The notes beneath the pieces were generated by a model. That model was not told the origin of the DNA, did not search any database, and saw only the letters and a program-made list of their open reading frames with translations. This document shows, piece by piece, positions 15,610-24,430 of a stretch of 26,082 bases of DNA. This DNA is from UBA3537 sp964219345 (GTDB lineage Bacteria; Bacteroidota; Bacteroidia; Flavobacteriales; Flavobacteriaceae). The translations under genes were made by a program, and so were the position numbers. The number at the start of each line of letters is the position of its first letter. Within the stretch, counting starts at the first letter, position 1. The stretch is taken from positions 1-26,082 of the forward strand of contig CAXPPN010000041.1 of NCBI GenBank assembly GCA_964219345.1, in the 5' to 3' direction.

Positions 15610-17037
15610 TTAATTTGCAAATTTATTCCTTTTTTCTTTTAATTCTGCTTTTATTTCATTCGCTTTTTGCTCAGTAATACTATAATTGTGCATTACAAAC
15701 ATTGCAAGAATGGTTCCTCCCATTGGGAAAAAACAGAAAAAAGCGTGTAATCCATCAACAGCGGATTGTTGGTCTAGTGTTACAAGATCTGGATTAAACC
15801 CAACCACAGTAATGATCACTCCACTAAGTGCGCCAGCAATCCCATAACCTACTTTTACCATCCACCAATAAATAGCTCCAAAAATACCTTCTCTACGCTT
15901 TCCTGTATTTATCTCATCAATATCAATTACATCGGCGGTCATAGACATCATTATGGTAAACAAACTTCCTATTCCGAACGAAAAGAAAGGCAATGCTATT
16001 ATATACATCCATGGTTTTCCTGGAATGAACAAGAAGTACAACATAATATAACCTACTAATGAGATTGATTGTGACACCATAAACGCTTTTTTCTTCCCCA
16101 TTTTTTTGGACATCCAAGCCACCGTTGGAATCACAATAAAAGTTGTTCCTAAAGCCCCTAAACATCCAAACATAGAAACCCAAATTCCACTTGCACCAGC
16201 ATCACCATTAAATAATTTATAGACAATAACAAAAAAAGTAAGTGCCGCAACTGTATTAAAGGCGTTAAATATTAAAAATGTTGCCCCACATAATTTTCTT
16301 AAATCTTTAATTTTAAAGGCTTCAACAAAACTTTCAAATATTTTTGTTACGCTATTGCCAATATTGGCTAGATTTAGAGGTTCATAGTCCTCGCTAACCG
16401 TTGATTTACTTTCAATAAAAATTGCAGGGACAATGGCACAAATAGCACAGGGTATAGCCACCCAAATGGCCAATTCGCGAACAGCAACATCTGCTGATGG
16501 AAACCAGTTTTCATCATACATAATAATCCAAAACAAAGGTGCTATAACCCAAGCCCATTGGCCAATCCACTGAGAAATAGCCATAATATTTGTTCTTTCA
16601 TGAAAGTCATCACTCATTTCGTATCCCATAGCTACGTATGGAACACTAAAAATTGTAAGGCCTAAATAAAATACTAAAGACCATAAAAAGAAATACCAAA
16701 AGTTGTAATCTACTCCATCAGCTTTGTAAAGTTGCCACATAAAAATATAGGCAAGCCCCATAATTACTCCGCCAACCAAGACATATTGTCGTCGTCGTCC
16801 CCATTTTGATTTTGTGTTATCTGAAATAAATCCCATAATGGGGTCTAAAAAAGCATCAAAAATTCTTGGAAAAAGAAACACTAAAGACCACATCCATCCA
16901 GAAAATCCAAGGTCCTCAACTAAAACGACCATAAAGATTCCCAATATTGCTGGAAACATTTGATTTGCCAACATCCCAAAACCAAAAGCAATTTTTTGGC
17001 CCATTGGTACTTTGTTGTTTTTATTTAAATTATTCAT
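15610..17037 (-). CDS. GPH-family MFS sugar:cation symporter
   Basis: A 475-aa inner-membrane transporter with about 12 hydrophobic helices. The segment PRIFDAFLDPIMGFISDN followed by TKSKWGRRRQ is the hallmark loop of the glycoside-pentoside-hexuronide (GPH) symporters, relatives of MelB and XynB-type importers. The conserved Asp pair lies in FDAFLDP. A second GRRREGIFGAIYW motif follows in the later half. By position between the extracytoplasmic and cytoplasmic enzymes it should import beta-glucan oligosaccharides (laminaribiose and longer) or glucose from the periplasm with a cation. The exact sugar cannot be read from sequence. It is the only transport protein in the operon. Confidence 0.9.
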   Translation of the reverse strand: MNNLNKNNKVPMGQKIAFGFGMLANQMFPAILGIFMVVLVEDLGFSGWMWSLVFLFPRIFDAFLDPIMGFISDNTKSKWGRRRQYVLVGGVIMGLAYIFMWQLYKADGVDYNFWYFFLWSLVFYLGLTIFSVPYVAMGYEMSDDFHERTNIMAISQWIGQWAWVIAPLFWIIMYDENWFPSADVAVRELAIWVAIPCAICAIVPAIFIESKSTVSEDYEPLNLANIGNSVTKIFESFVEAFKIKDLRKLCGATFLIFNAFNTVAALTFFVIVYKLFNGDAGASGIWVSMFGCLGALGTTFIVIPTVAWMSKKMGKKKAFMVSQSISLVGYIMLYFLFIPGKPWMYIIALPFFSFGIGSLFTIMMSMTADVIDIDEINTGKRREGIFGAIYWWMVKVGYGIAGALSGVIITVVGFNPDLVTLDQQSAVDGLHAFFCFFPMGGTILAMFVMHNYSITEQKANEIKAELKEKRNKFAN

Positions 17038-17049
17038 ATTTTTTGTTTG

Positions 17050-18534
17050 TTAGTTAGTAATCAATATAGTTTGAATAGCTTGGGGACTTATTGAAATTTG
17101 CTTTGTTGATTCTAATGTTTTTAATTCAAATGATTTTTGTTCCATTCCTTCATTAAATACAACAACAGCAACAGAACCATCGGGGTTTTGAGCAGCTGTA
17201 ACCATTAAATTTTTGTCTGTAGAATCAACTCCAATCACCTCTGCACCAGGACGAATAAATTTACTGAAATGTGTCATGATGTAATACAACGGTGTGTAAT
17301 AAACCTCATCCGCTTTAGGATCTACAATAATTGGTGCAATACACCAATTTTTAAACCAATTTGGTCCACCCTGACGATCTAAAACCATGTTCCAATCTAC
17401 CCATCCGTCTACCCAATTATTTAGGCAACCAATAATATCTCTAGCATAGCGATTTGAGGGAGCATATTTTGGGTGTAAATATTTTTTTTCTTCTTCTCGC
17501 CAATCGTAACCCCAGTCGGTTGCTTCCTTTTTCCAATACCAAGCATCATCTTTCCAAACAGGAACCTCAGAATCTACACATGCTTCTGTTTGAATCAAAT
17601 ATTTATTTGGTGCTTTTTGATGTGCATACTGCAATGCTTCTGGAAAAAAATCATATGTGCTTTCGTACCAATGAATTGCTGTCCCATCATAATATTTTGA
17701 AGATGCTTCGTCTTTATACATGACATCTACCCACTCCTTTATTTCTTGTCTATTTTGATCGTATCCCAATATTTTAAGGTGACCTTTGCCATCGGCCTCT
17801 AATTTTGGTCCTAAATGATGTTGTACAAAATCAGTCATTTCTTCTGGGGTAAAGTGCATACTTTCCCAATTATTTCCATTGCCTAAAGGTTCGTTTTCAA
17901 CAGTGAATCCCCAAATATCGATACCCTCTTGTTTGTAGGCATCAGCATATTTTGAAAAAAACAACGCCCATGTATCATAAAACTCAGGAAGAAGTTTTCC
18001 GCCTACCCATTTATTATTGTCTTTCATCCATGGTGCTGCAGTCCATGGCGATGCAAAAAGTTTGAACCCGTCCTCCGAGGTGGCCAATGCATCTTTAATC
18101 ATTGGGATAAGGTCTTCTCGATCTTCTTCTATAGAAAAATGTTCTAAATGTAAATCCCCCTTAACTGGTGTATATGAATAATTAGATAACGAAAAGTCAC
18201 AGGAATTCATATGGGTACGTGTCAACGAATAATTTGCACCTTTTCTACTAAAATATGCATCTAAAATTTCGGTTCTTTTTTTTGGAGTCATTTGATTAAG
18301 TAAGTGCGCTGAAGCTTCTGTGAATGCTCCGCCAAATCCCGAAATCGTTTGAAATTTTTGTTCAAAATTTAAATGTATTGAAGAAGGAGTAACTCCTGAA
18401 TCAAAATTTGAAAGCTCTGTAAGTTGATTTCCACTTTGTGAGGTTTCAAAAACGGTAAGGGTTTCTTTTTTTGAATTCATACAAGAAAAAGTTGAAATTA
18501 TAATAAGAAATGATAAAATTGTATTGAACTTCAT
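17050..18534 (-). CDS. GH30 glycoside hydrolase lipoprotein (probable beta-1,6-glucanase/glucosidase)
   Basis: A 494-aa GH30 enzyme. It has a short signal with a relaxed lipobox (LIIISTFSC, Cys18), so it is likely membrane-anchored in the envelope. The catalytic barrel holds the acid/base Glu215 in FTVENEP and the nucleophile Glu317 in LIQTEACV. Further family marks are GFGGAFTEA (67-75) and SPWTAAPWMKDN (162-173). A C-terminal beta domain (about 430-494) completes the usual GH30 fold. In marine flavobacterial laminarin loci GH30 enzymes remove beta-1,6-linked glucose branches, which fits the GH17 partners here. Glucosylceramidase or other beta-glycosidase activities occur in the family. The residues after Cys (MNSKKET) include a charged KKE that could favour surface display. 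Confidence 0.9.
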   Translation of the reverse strand: MKFNTILSFLIIISTFSCMNSKKETLTVFETSQSGNQLTELSNFDSGVTPSSIHLNFEQKFQTISGFGGAFTEASAHLLNQMTPKKRTEILDAYFSRKGANYSLTRTHMNSCDFSLSNYSYTPVKGDLHLEHFSIEEDREDLIPMIKDALATSEDGFKLFASPWTAAPWMKDNNKWVGGKLLPEFYDTWALFFSKYADAYKQEGIDIWGFTVENEPLGNGNNWESMHFTPEEMTDFVQHHLGPKLEADGKGHLKILGYDQNRQEIKEWVDVMYKDEASSKYYDGTAIHWYESTYDFFPEALQYAHQKAPNKYLIQTEACVDSEVPVWKDDAWYWKKEATDWGYDWREEEKKYLHPKYAPSNRYARDIIGCLNNWVDGWVDWNMVLDRQGGPNWFKNWCIAPIIVDPKADEVYYTPLYYIMTHFSKFIRPGAEVIGVDSTDKNLMVTAAQNPDGSVAVVVFNEGMEQKSFELKTLESTKQISISPQAIQTILITN

Positions 18535-18546
18535 ATTATTTACTGA

Positions 18547-19566
18547 TTAGTTGTTTTTATCTAATGAAAAGTTCAAAAACTTCTCTTTAATGACTTCAAA
18601 AGTTTCTTTTTTATTTCTATCAATATCCACTATGCCCCAATATTCTTCATTTGGAGCACCATCGTAAGGTACACCACTACTGTTTGGTGCCCAACCCCCA
18701 ATGTCTTGTTGGTCTGGATTTCCTGCTTTCCAAAGACCATCAGTAAAAGAGAAAATTATGATTCCAGAATTGTTATCACTTTCTTTAAAAACAGCGTCAA
18801 TAATTTTTCCATTTGCAGCAGCTTGTGCATGTTGGTTTTCACCTTGTTCAAACCCTGCTTTTGCAATTTTCATGTAACTATCGGCTCCTGCTTCGGAAAG
18901 ATAAACAGGTTTATTACTAATTGATTGCCACTCTCGAAAAACAGACTGAGGTTGATCCCATCGATAGACATTTAACCCCCACATATCAATATTAGGATTT
19001 AATTGAAGTGCTTGCTTGTCTGGGAGATCTCCGTGAGCTGTAGCTACTGGATGATTTGGGTCAAGTTCATGCACTAAGTCAGTTGCTGTACTTAAGGCAT
19101 TGTACCAATTTGTAATATCGCCGCCAAACCATTCTGGGTGGTAATTATATTCATTTCCAAATTCCCAAATTAAAATAGCGTTGTGATCTTTATATTTTTT
19201 TATATAATCCAAATAGGTCTGCGAAAGTATATCAAAAACTCCATTTTGATTGTATCCAAATCCTACAATAAGCTTTAGTCCTGCAGCATCAATTTTGTCT
19301 AAAACTTGAATATCATCTATAGGCGCATACACACGTATTGTGTTTATTCCTGCCTCTTTCATGAGTTCTAAATCCTGATCAATTGTTTGGAAATCGCGAT
19401 TTGTTTGTCCTTTTGGAACTGGATGATAGCAAATTCCTTTTATATAAAATGGCGAATTATCTAACAATAAATGATTTCCTTGAACCTGAACATTATCAGG
19501 TACGTTTGGAATTAAAAGTAATGCCAATGAAAATAATAAAACTGAAAATAAACTTAAAAGTTTCAT
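18547..19566 (-). CDS. Exported clan GH-A TIM-barrel glycosidase of unassigned family
   Basis: A 339-aa enzyme-like protein with an N-terminal hydrophobic segment (LFSVLLFSLALLLIP, residues 6-20) lacking a lipobox Cys, so it is secreted to the periplasm or anchored by that segment. The barrel opens with FYIKGICYHPVPKGQ and GINTIRVYAPIDD. WEFGNEYNYHPEW gives the likely acid/base Glu139, and PVYLSEAGADS the nucleophile Glu225, the standard spacing of clan GH-A. The opening resembles GH2-type TIM barrels and the GH72 glucanosyltransferases (INTIRVY), but I cannot place it in a family. The operon context predicts action on beta-glucan. Its ATG is only 4 nt after the preceding GH17 gene's stop. 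Confidence 0.75.
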   Translation of the reverse strand: MKLLSLFSVLLFSLALLLIPNVPDNVQVQGNHLLLDNSPFYIKGICYHPVPKGQTNRDFQTIDQDLELMKEAGINTIRVYAPIDDIQVLDKIDAAGLKLIVGFGYNQNGVFDILSQTYLDYIKKYKDHNAILIWEFGNEYNYHPEWFGGDITNWYNALSTATDLVHELDPNHPVATAHGDLPDKQALQLNPNIDMWGLNVYRWDQPQSVFREWQSISNKPVYLSEAGADSYMKIAKAGFEQGENQHAQAAANGKIIDAVFKESDNNSGIIIFSFTDGLWKAGNPDQQDIGGWAPNSSGVPYDGAPNEEYWGIVDIDRNKKETFEVIKEKFLNFSLDKNN

Positions 19567-19570
19567 AGTA

Positions 19571-20848
19571 CTAATTGGTTAGGGTTAAAGCGGATTTTGG
19601 CGGAAAAACATCCTTAAATAAAATATCTTTATGGCCTTCGTAGGTTTTTTTAATAGAATTTCCATCTCTTGAAAGACCTGAAAAAATTCCATTATCAACA
19701 AGAGGCCATAATACATATTTTGCTTGGCCATCAACAGTGAAGAATCCAAAGAAATTTTCAGAACCGTTTGGATGATTTGAATCTTTCCATGGTTCATCAA
19801 AGGCTTCAAAAAAGAAACAAGACACATTGTTTTCATTACTCCATTCACGCATAAGTTTGTAATACAATGCCTGTTTATATTCATCGGCTGCATAAGAACC
19901 ATTTGTCCCATATAAGCCTTGAGATGTGGTTGCCCAACCGGTCTCACCTATATGAATTGGTTTTTCTAAACCTAATGAATTTACATAGTTTTTTACACTT
20001 TGATATTGACTAACTGCATAGGACTTTGCACGTTCCATTGCTGCATCAATTTTTTCAATTTCAGAAAATGAAGATTCCTTTTCTGGCGTAAGCCAAAAAT
20101 TAGAATTGTAGTGTGTGTCATGAAAGGGGTAAGTATGTACAGAAATATAATCTACTGCAGCAATTAATTGTTCCAAATCATTATTGTGATAATCCGAACT
20201 TCCTCCTCCCCAAGAGGCAAAATTATCTGAACTGGTAATCCACAATGAGTCCGAAAGATGTCCTTGTGCTTTTTTTTCTTGTAAATAATTAACCCATTTC
20301 AAAATAACTTTTGGCTTTACAAAATAAGGGGTTGCCCAGTGTACCATAGCCTCATTACCTACGGCAATTATTTTTACAATTTCTGGATATTTATTTGCAA
20401 ACTCTATGGCTTTGGTTACTTCAGAAGCATTGTTCTTTTCGTCTTCTATATCATGATTTGGTGGAAGGTCTGTCCATGCATTAGCGCAATCTATCCATGC
20501 CCCTAACATCACATACATTTCAAAACTTTTATCCTGTTCTCTCAATTCCTTTATGGCTTTAAGAATATTTGATGCATGTGGAAACTGCAAATTGTAAGTC
20601 CTTATGATTCTAATTCCCATGGCATACATGATTTTCAAATCTTCTTTCAAGGCTTCCAATGAAGGCTGAATCTCTCTTGATGTCGTGCGATAGCCTCCAT
20701 AGGAAATAGCTAAATATTCTGGATTACCCAAAATTTGTGCCGCTGTTTTGTGTTTAAGACTCAATTCTTCTTTTGTTTTGTTTATACATGATATGTTTAA
20801 AAAACAACACAAAACAAAGAGAATCTTTATTTGTTTGTTTAAAGCCAC
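19571..20848 (-). CDS. GH17 lipoprotein, probable endo-beta-1,3-glucanase
   Basis: A 425-aa GH17 enzyme predicted to work in the envelope. The signal ends LNISC, with lipidated Cys21, followed by INKTKEEL, whose KEE resembles the K-(D/E)2 surface-export signal of flavobacterial lipoproteins. In the barrel, AVGNEAMVHW has acid/base Glu166 and HIGETGWATTS has nucleophile Glu302. It is about 115 residues longer than the cytoplasmic GH17s. The extra length comes from the signal, an insertion around residues 195-270 (GGGSSDYHNND, then SNFWLTPEKE) and a tail after residue 375. The start codon is GTG 20848; no in-frame ATG lies nearby. It should make the first endo-cuts in beta-1,3-glucan. Confidence 0.9.
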   Translation of the reverse strand: MALNKQIKILFVLCCFLNISCINKTKEELSLKHKTAAQILGNPEYLAISYGGYRTTSREIQPSLEALKEDLKIMYAMGIRIIRTYNLQFPHASNILKAIKELREQDKSFEMYVMLGAWIDCANAWTDLPPNHDIEDEKNNASEVTKAIEFANKYPEIVKIIAVGNEAMVHWATPYFVKPKVILKWVNYLQEKKAQGHLSDSLWITSSDNFASWGGGSSDYHNNDLEQLIAAVDYISVHTYPFHDTHYNSNFWLTPEKESSFSEIEKIDAAMERAKSYAVSQYQSVKNYVNSLGLEKPIHIGETGWATTSQGLYGTNGSYAADEYKQALYYKLMREWSNENNVSCFFFEAFDEPWKDSNHPNGSENFFGFFTVDGQAKYVLWPLVDNGIFSGLSRDGNSIKKTYEGHKDILFKDVFPPKSALTLTN

Positions 20849-20881
20849 TATGTATTTTTTTGTTTGCTTGTTTATGTCGTA

Positions 20882-23800
20882 TTATTTTACCACAAAAACA
20901 GTAATTTGTTTTATTTTATGTGTTCTTTCAAAAACATGTTTTGTTGTTTCTATATCTAATCTATTGGCATCAAACATTTTTGTAGGACCATCAAAAAATT
21001 CAACTGAGGTCGAAGACCCAGATGCTTTTTTATAAACTATTGGAACTTGACAAATTGTAAATGCCAAACTGTCTTTTTCTAATGCAATACTCTGTTTCTC
21101 TTGATCTACATCTACATAATTAAAGTTTTCTGCTTCTTGTAAAAATTCAGATGCTTTTAAAATACCTGCATCAAAACCAAGAATACCATCAGTCACTCTT
21201 ACACCAAGTTCTCCAAATCGACATAAAATATCTTCTTTTACCTGGCCTGTCATTCCTGGTTGTTGCGCCCCTTTTCCTCCGGGTGTATGTGAGTATGGAT
21301 CTGTTGGAAAAGCACCATAAAGTTCGGGGGATTTGTGGGCTCCAATACCTGCATTGATTTCAAAATAATGATCAAAAAGTTTCCCAATTATCTCTGGCTC
21401 ATTGTTTTCATCAATGGCTTGTTTTGTTGTTTCAAATGCTGCCAATAATAATTTGGATACCATGTGCCAATAAATAGAACCAAGACCTTCATAACCAAAG
21501 AAAGTTCCCGAACGACCTGTAAAGGATTTGTGATCAAAAATGGCTTCAAAAATTCCATAAATTACTTCAGCTTCTTTTGATGCTAAATCTAAAAATTCTT
21601 CAGGTAAGTTCTTCAATGCCTCTTTTAAATTGTCTACATTATTGAAGTTCCCATTGAAGTGAAATTCTCCATTACAATCCTTTGTAATCACTTGTGTATT
21701 CCCTACTTCAACAAGTTTTTGAAATAGACTTGAAGATTGAACATGTTCTTTCGAAATTGTATTTTTATCAACAAATCGTGGTAACGTTTTATTTGGATAT
21801 AATATATAACTGTATTGATCTGGTCTAAATAACTTACTCGCCTTTAGCGCATTTAATACACTCAATGCTTCCTTAGTAGAAAGGTAGCCAGAACTTAGTA
21901 CCGCAACTTGACCTTCTAACATTTCAGGTAGGTACGAAATTGAAACTGCATCATTCCCTTTTATAGTCATCAGATTGTATGCATGATATAGGTCATCCGC
22001 TCTTTTGTTGGCTTCAATTGAATGTTCTAAATGTTCTAAAGCTACACTTACAAAGGTTGAAATCTCATCTAAATTTAGAGTGTTTTTCTCGCCAGAGAAA
22101 CTTTTCTCATAAATTGTAGTTCTATAGTGACTTGCAGCTTTCCCAAGACCATCTAAAACAGTTTTTCTGTCTTGGTCTGAAATCGATCCAGAAAGAAGAG
22201 CTGTATTATTTTTAAGCGTTTCTGAAACCTGATTGAAAAACTCAATTAGTTCTACAGAAATCTCAACTTCCTTGGTAGAAGTATTTTTCAAAGTAGTTTC
22301 AAAGAATTTTAAAAATCTACGTAAGTAATATAAAGTAACCATTGAAACTCCATTTCCAACCAATGCATTATTTGCATCGTTCCACTCTGGACGTTGAGTA
22401 TTCATCCAAATTCCACCCTCAGGAATAAAGTTGGATATTTTAGCCAAAACAGTGGCTAGAATTTTCTCAATAAAGTTGACCTTATATATGAATATATTTT
22501 TATCGCGAAGTAATGCGCCATCTACACCAATTTCCTCACGCTTAAGCTGAATTCGTGCTTCTGCTTCGTGATCAAAGTCAATTGTATTTTTTGGATCTTT
22601 AAGAATTTGGTCGTAAGATTTTATTCTGTATGGAACGTTTGCATAAACAAACAAATCCTTAGAAAAATAGCTCTCTAATTTATTTGGGTAATAGGTTTCT
22701 ATAAACTCTAGGAACTTAAGCAAATAGATGATTTGGTGATCTCCCCAATATCCAATGTAAGACCAAGGATTATCTGGCTCAATAGTTTCCCAATCGAAAC
22801 CATCTTTTGTTACACGATAAGGATTATAACCATCAAAAGTTGTAGCATTCAAAAACTTATGAATCATCCCTTCAATAAATTCTGGATACGAATGAACAAG
22901 GGCTTCCCAGTTTTGAAAAATATCACGCCAATTTCCCTGATAATCTAAGATTTTTGAACCGTCTTCGTTACGTGTGTTTATTGAAAATTTATTCCAAGGA
23001 CGACTAGGATCTCCGTGGCGTCTACTAAATTTTAATGGAAGATATTCATAACACAAGCGTTTGAAGTTTTTATCGTCATCACTTTGAGCAATTGATTTTA
23101 AGTGATTCAAATCAAACGTTTCGGGGAGAGCAGCAATTACATTTGACTTTTTGAAATACACTTTGTGATTTGCATTTTCTAAATACTTACTAAAGTCTTC
23201 TTTTTCAATAGTATAATTATCATCAAAAATTCCTCCACGCATGATGTTGAACATGGTGTTGGCAAAATGCCTCGTATTTCTAGCACGATCGGAAGTCAGT
23301 TGCAAACCATCTGAGGCACCAACCAATGCAATAAGTTGTTGTGTACCTTGCTCAACAGAAGCTGTTAATTCCTCCAACAAGGAGGCTTGATTTTTAATGC
23401 TTTTTTTAATCCGAGAAATATCATTTATAGACTGATTTACATTAGCCACCAAAGTCCATTCTTCATGAGCATTTTCACCTAAAGTTACATCGCTAGTCAA
23501 AAGGTATGCCCCTCGTTCTGCTTTTACATCAGTTTCTTCAGTGATCGTATTTCCTCTTCTAAAACTATCAATTTGAGCAGATGAAAGTAGTTTTTTTGAA
23601 TTTTTTAGTCCAACAGACCAAACAATATTGGCTTTTAATGCTTCACTTGGCTCTGCTTTATCCACAATAATGGCACTTAGGGAGTATATTCCAACTCCAC
23701 TATCGGTTTCCAATTCACATTTTTTATAGGCATCTACAAGATTACTCGTGCTATTTTGAAGAGCATCTTCAACACCGTAAGGCAAAATATTTTGAATTCC

Positions 23801-24340
23801 GTCCAATAAACGAATATCTACAGCTGTTTTGGCGACATTTTTTAATGTTGATTTTCGAACAAATCCATAGGTGTCACTAGAATTCCATTCATAAGAATAT
23901 ACAACCTCTAAATCATGATTTATTTCTTCAAAAATGACCTTATTACCAAAAGCATTTTTATATAAATTCCTAGTAATCTCATAAACACCAGCTTGTCTAC
24001 TAGAAAATGGTTCCCACAAAAAAGTTTTATCACCTTTGTTTACCAAAAAAATGGACTTGCTACCAGTGTATTCACTAGATTCTGTAATTTTATCGTCTGT
24101 ATAATAAGGAAAAAGAGCATAGTTGCTGTTTTTTCTTCCAGCAGAAAGTCCTCCAGTACTTGAAATAAACATCCAGTGATCTGAATTGCTCACAATGCTC
24201 ATAAAAAATGGACGCATTTTATTATAGTTTGAAATTTTATAAAAAACCTCATCGCCAATAATAATTTCATCGCCAGAAACTTCTTGGTTGGAAAAACGAG
24301 CGGGATTATTTCCTATATATATGTTGTTGTTTGAATCCAT
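20882..24340 (-). CDS. GH149-like beta-1,3-oligoglucan phosphorylase
   Basis: A 1152-aa cytoplasmic protein without signal peptide, first gene of the operon. GH149 enzymes split beta-1,3-gluco-oligosaccharides with phosphate, releasing glucose-1-phosphate. The layout fits the GH94/GH149 inverting phosphorylase fold. It shows an N-terminal beta-sandwich (about 20-300, with MSIVSNSDHWMFISSTGGLSAG at 47-68), a helical linker and a large (alpha/alpha)6 barrel. RPEWNDANNALVGNG carries the likely general acid Asp655. RRHGDPSRPWNKF (440-452) and the HTPGGKGAQQPGMTGQVKED loop (1018-1037) probably line the sugar and phosphate sites. Length is well above the roughly 800-900 aa of cellobiose/laminaribiose phosphorylases and matches GH149. 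Family call is from memory of conserved segments and context. Confidence 0.8.
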   Translation of the reverse strand: MDSNNNIYIGNNPARFSNQEVSGDEIIIGDEVFYKISNYNKMRPFFMSIVSNSDHWMFISSTGGLSAGRKNSNYALFPYYTDDKITESSEYTGSKSIFLVNKGDKTFLWEPFSSRQAGVYEITRNLYKNAFGNKVIFEEINHDLEVVYSYEWNSSDTYGFVRKSTLKNVAKTAVDIRLLDGIQNILPYGVEDALQNSTSNLVDAYKKCELETDSGVGIYSLSAIIVDKAEPSEALKANIVWSVGLKNSKKLLSSAQIDSFRRGNTITEETDVKAERGAYLLTSDVTLGENAHEEWTLVANVNQSINDISRIKKSIKNQASLLEELTASVEQGTQQLIALVGASDGLQLTSDRARNTRHFANTMFNIMRGGIFDDNYTIEKEDFSKYLENANHKVYFKKSNVIAALPETFDLNHLKSIAQSDDDKNFKRLCYEYLPLKFSRRHGDPSRPWNKFSINTRNEDGSKILDYQGNWRDIFQNWEALVHSYPEFIEGMIHKFLNATTFDGYNPYRVTKDGFDWETIEPDNPWSYIGYWGDHQIIYLLKFLEFIETYYPNKLESYFSKDLFVYANVPYRIKSYDQILKDPKNTIDFDHEAEARIQLKREEIGVDGALLRDKNIFIYKVNFIEKILATVLAKISNFIPEGGIWMNTQRPEWNDANNALVGNGVSMVTLYYLRRFLKFFETTLKNTSTKEVEISVELIEFFNQVSETLKNNTALLSGSISDQDRKTVLDGLGKAASHYRTTIYEKSFSGEKNTLNLDEISTFVSVALEHLEHSIEANKRADDLYHAYNLMTIKGNDAVSISYLPEMLEGQVAVLSSGYLSTKEALSVLNALKASKLFRPDQYSYILYPNKTLPRFVDKNTISKEHVQSSSLFQKLVEVGNTQVITKDCNGEFHFNGNFNNVDNLKEALKNLPEEFLDLASKEAEVIYGIFEAIFDHKSFTGRSGTFFGYEGLGSIYWHMVSKLLLAAFETTKQAIDENNEPEIIGKLFDHYFEINAGIGAHKSPELYGAFPTDPYSHTPGGKGAQQPGMTGQVKEDILCRFGELGVRVTDGILGFDAGILKASEFLQEAENFNYVDVDQEKQSIALEKDSLAFTICQVPIVYKKASGSSTSVEFFDGPTKMFDANRLDIETTKHVFERTHKIKQITVFVVK

Positions 24341-24430
24341 TTAAAATTTTTAAGTAATAAATAATTGGTTGTTTTGTATTAAAAAATATGTATGTTTTTT
24401 TTATCAAAAAACACCACGACAAAATACTGC

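Larger units (their letters stand above)
13750..24340 (-). other. Seven-gene beta-1,3-glucan utilisation operon
   Basis: Seven minus-strand genes with gaps of 33, 4, 12, 12, 24 and 21 nt form one transcription unit starting at the GH149-like gene and ending at the GH17 gene at 13750. Products cover envelope hydrolysis (GH17, GH-A, GH30), import (GPH symporter) and cytoplasmic breakdown (two GH17, GH149). No SusC/SusD, sensor or regulator is included. Operon status is inferred from spacing and shared theme. Confidence 0.8.

Noticed and set aside
24393..24413. 8-bp inverted repeat of TGTTTTTT/AAAAAACA in the operon leader.
   Set aside because: It is almost pure A and T runs, so chance is a sufficient explanation; mentioned only within the region entry.
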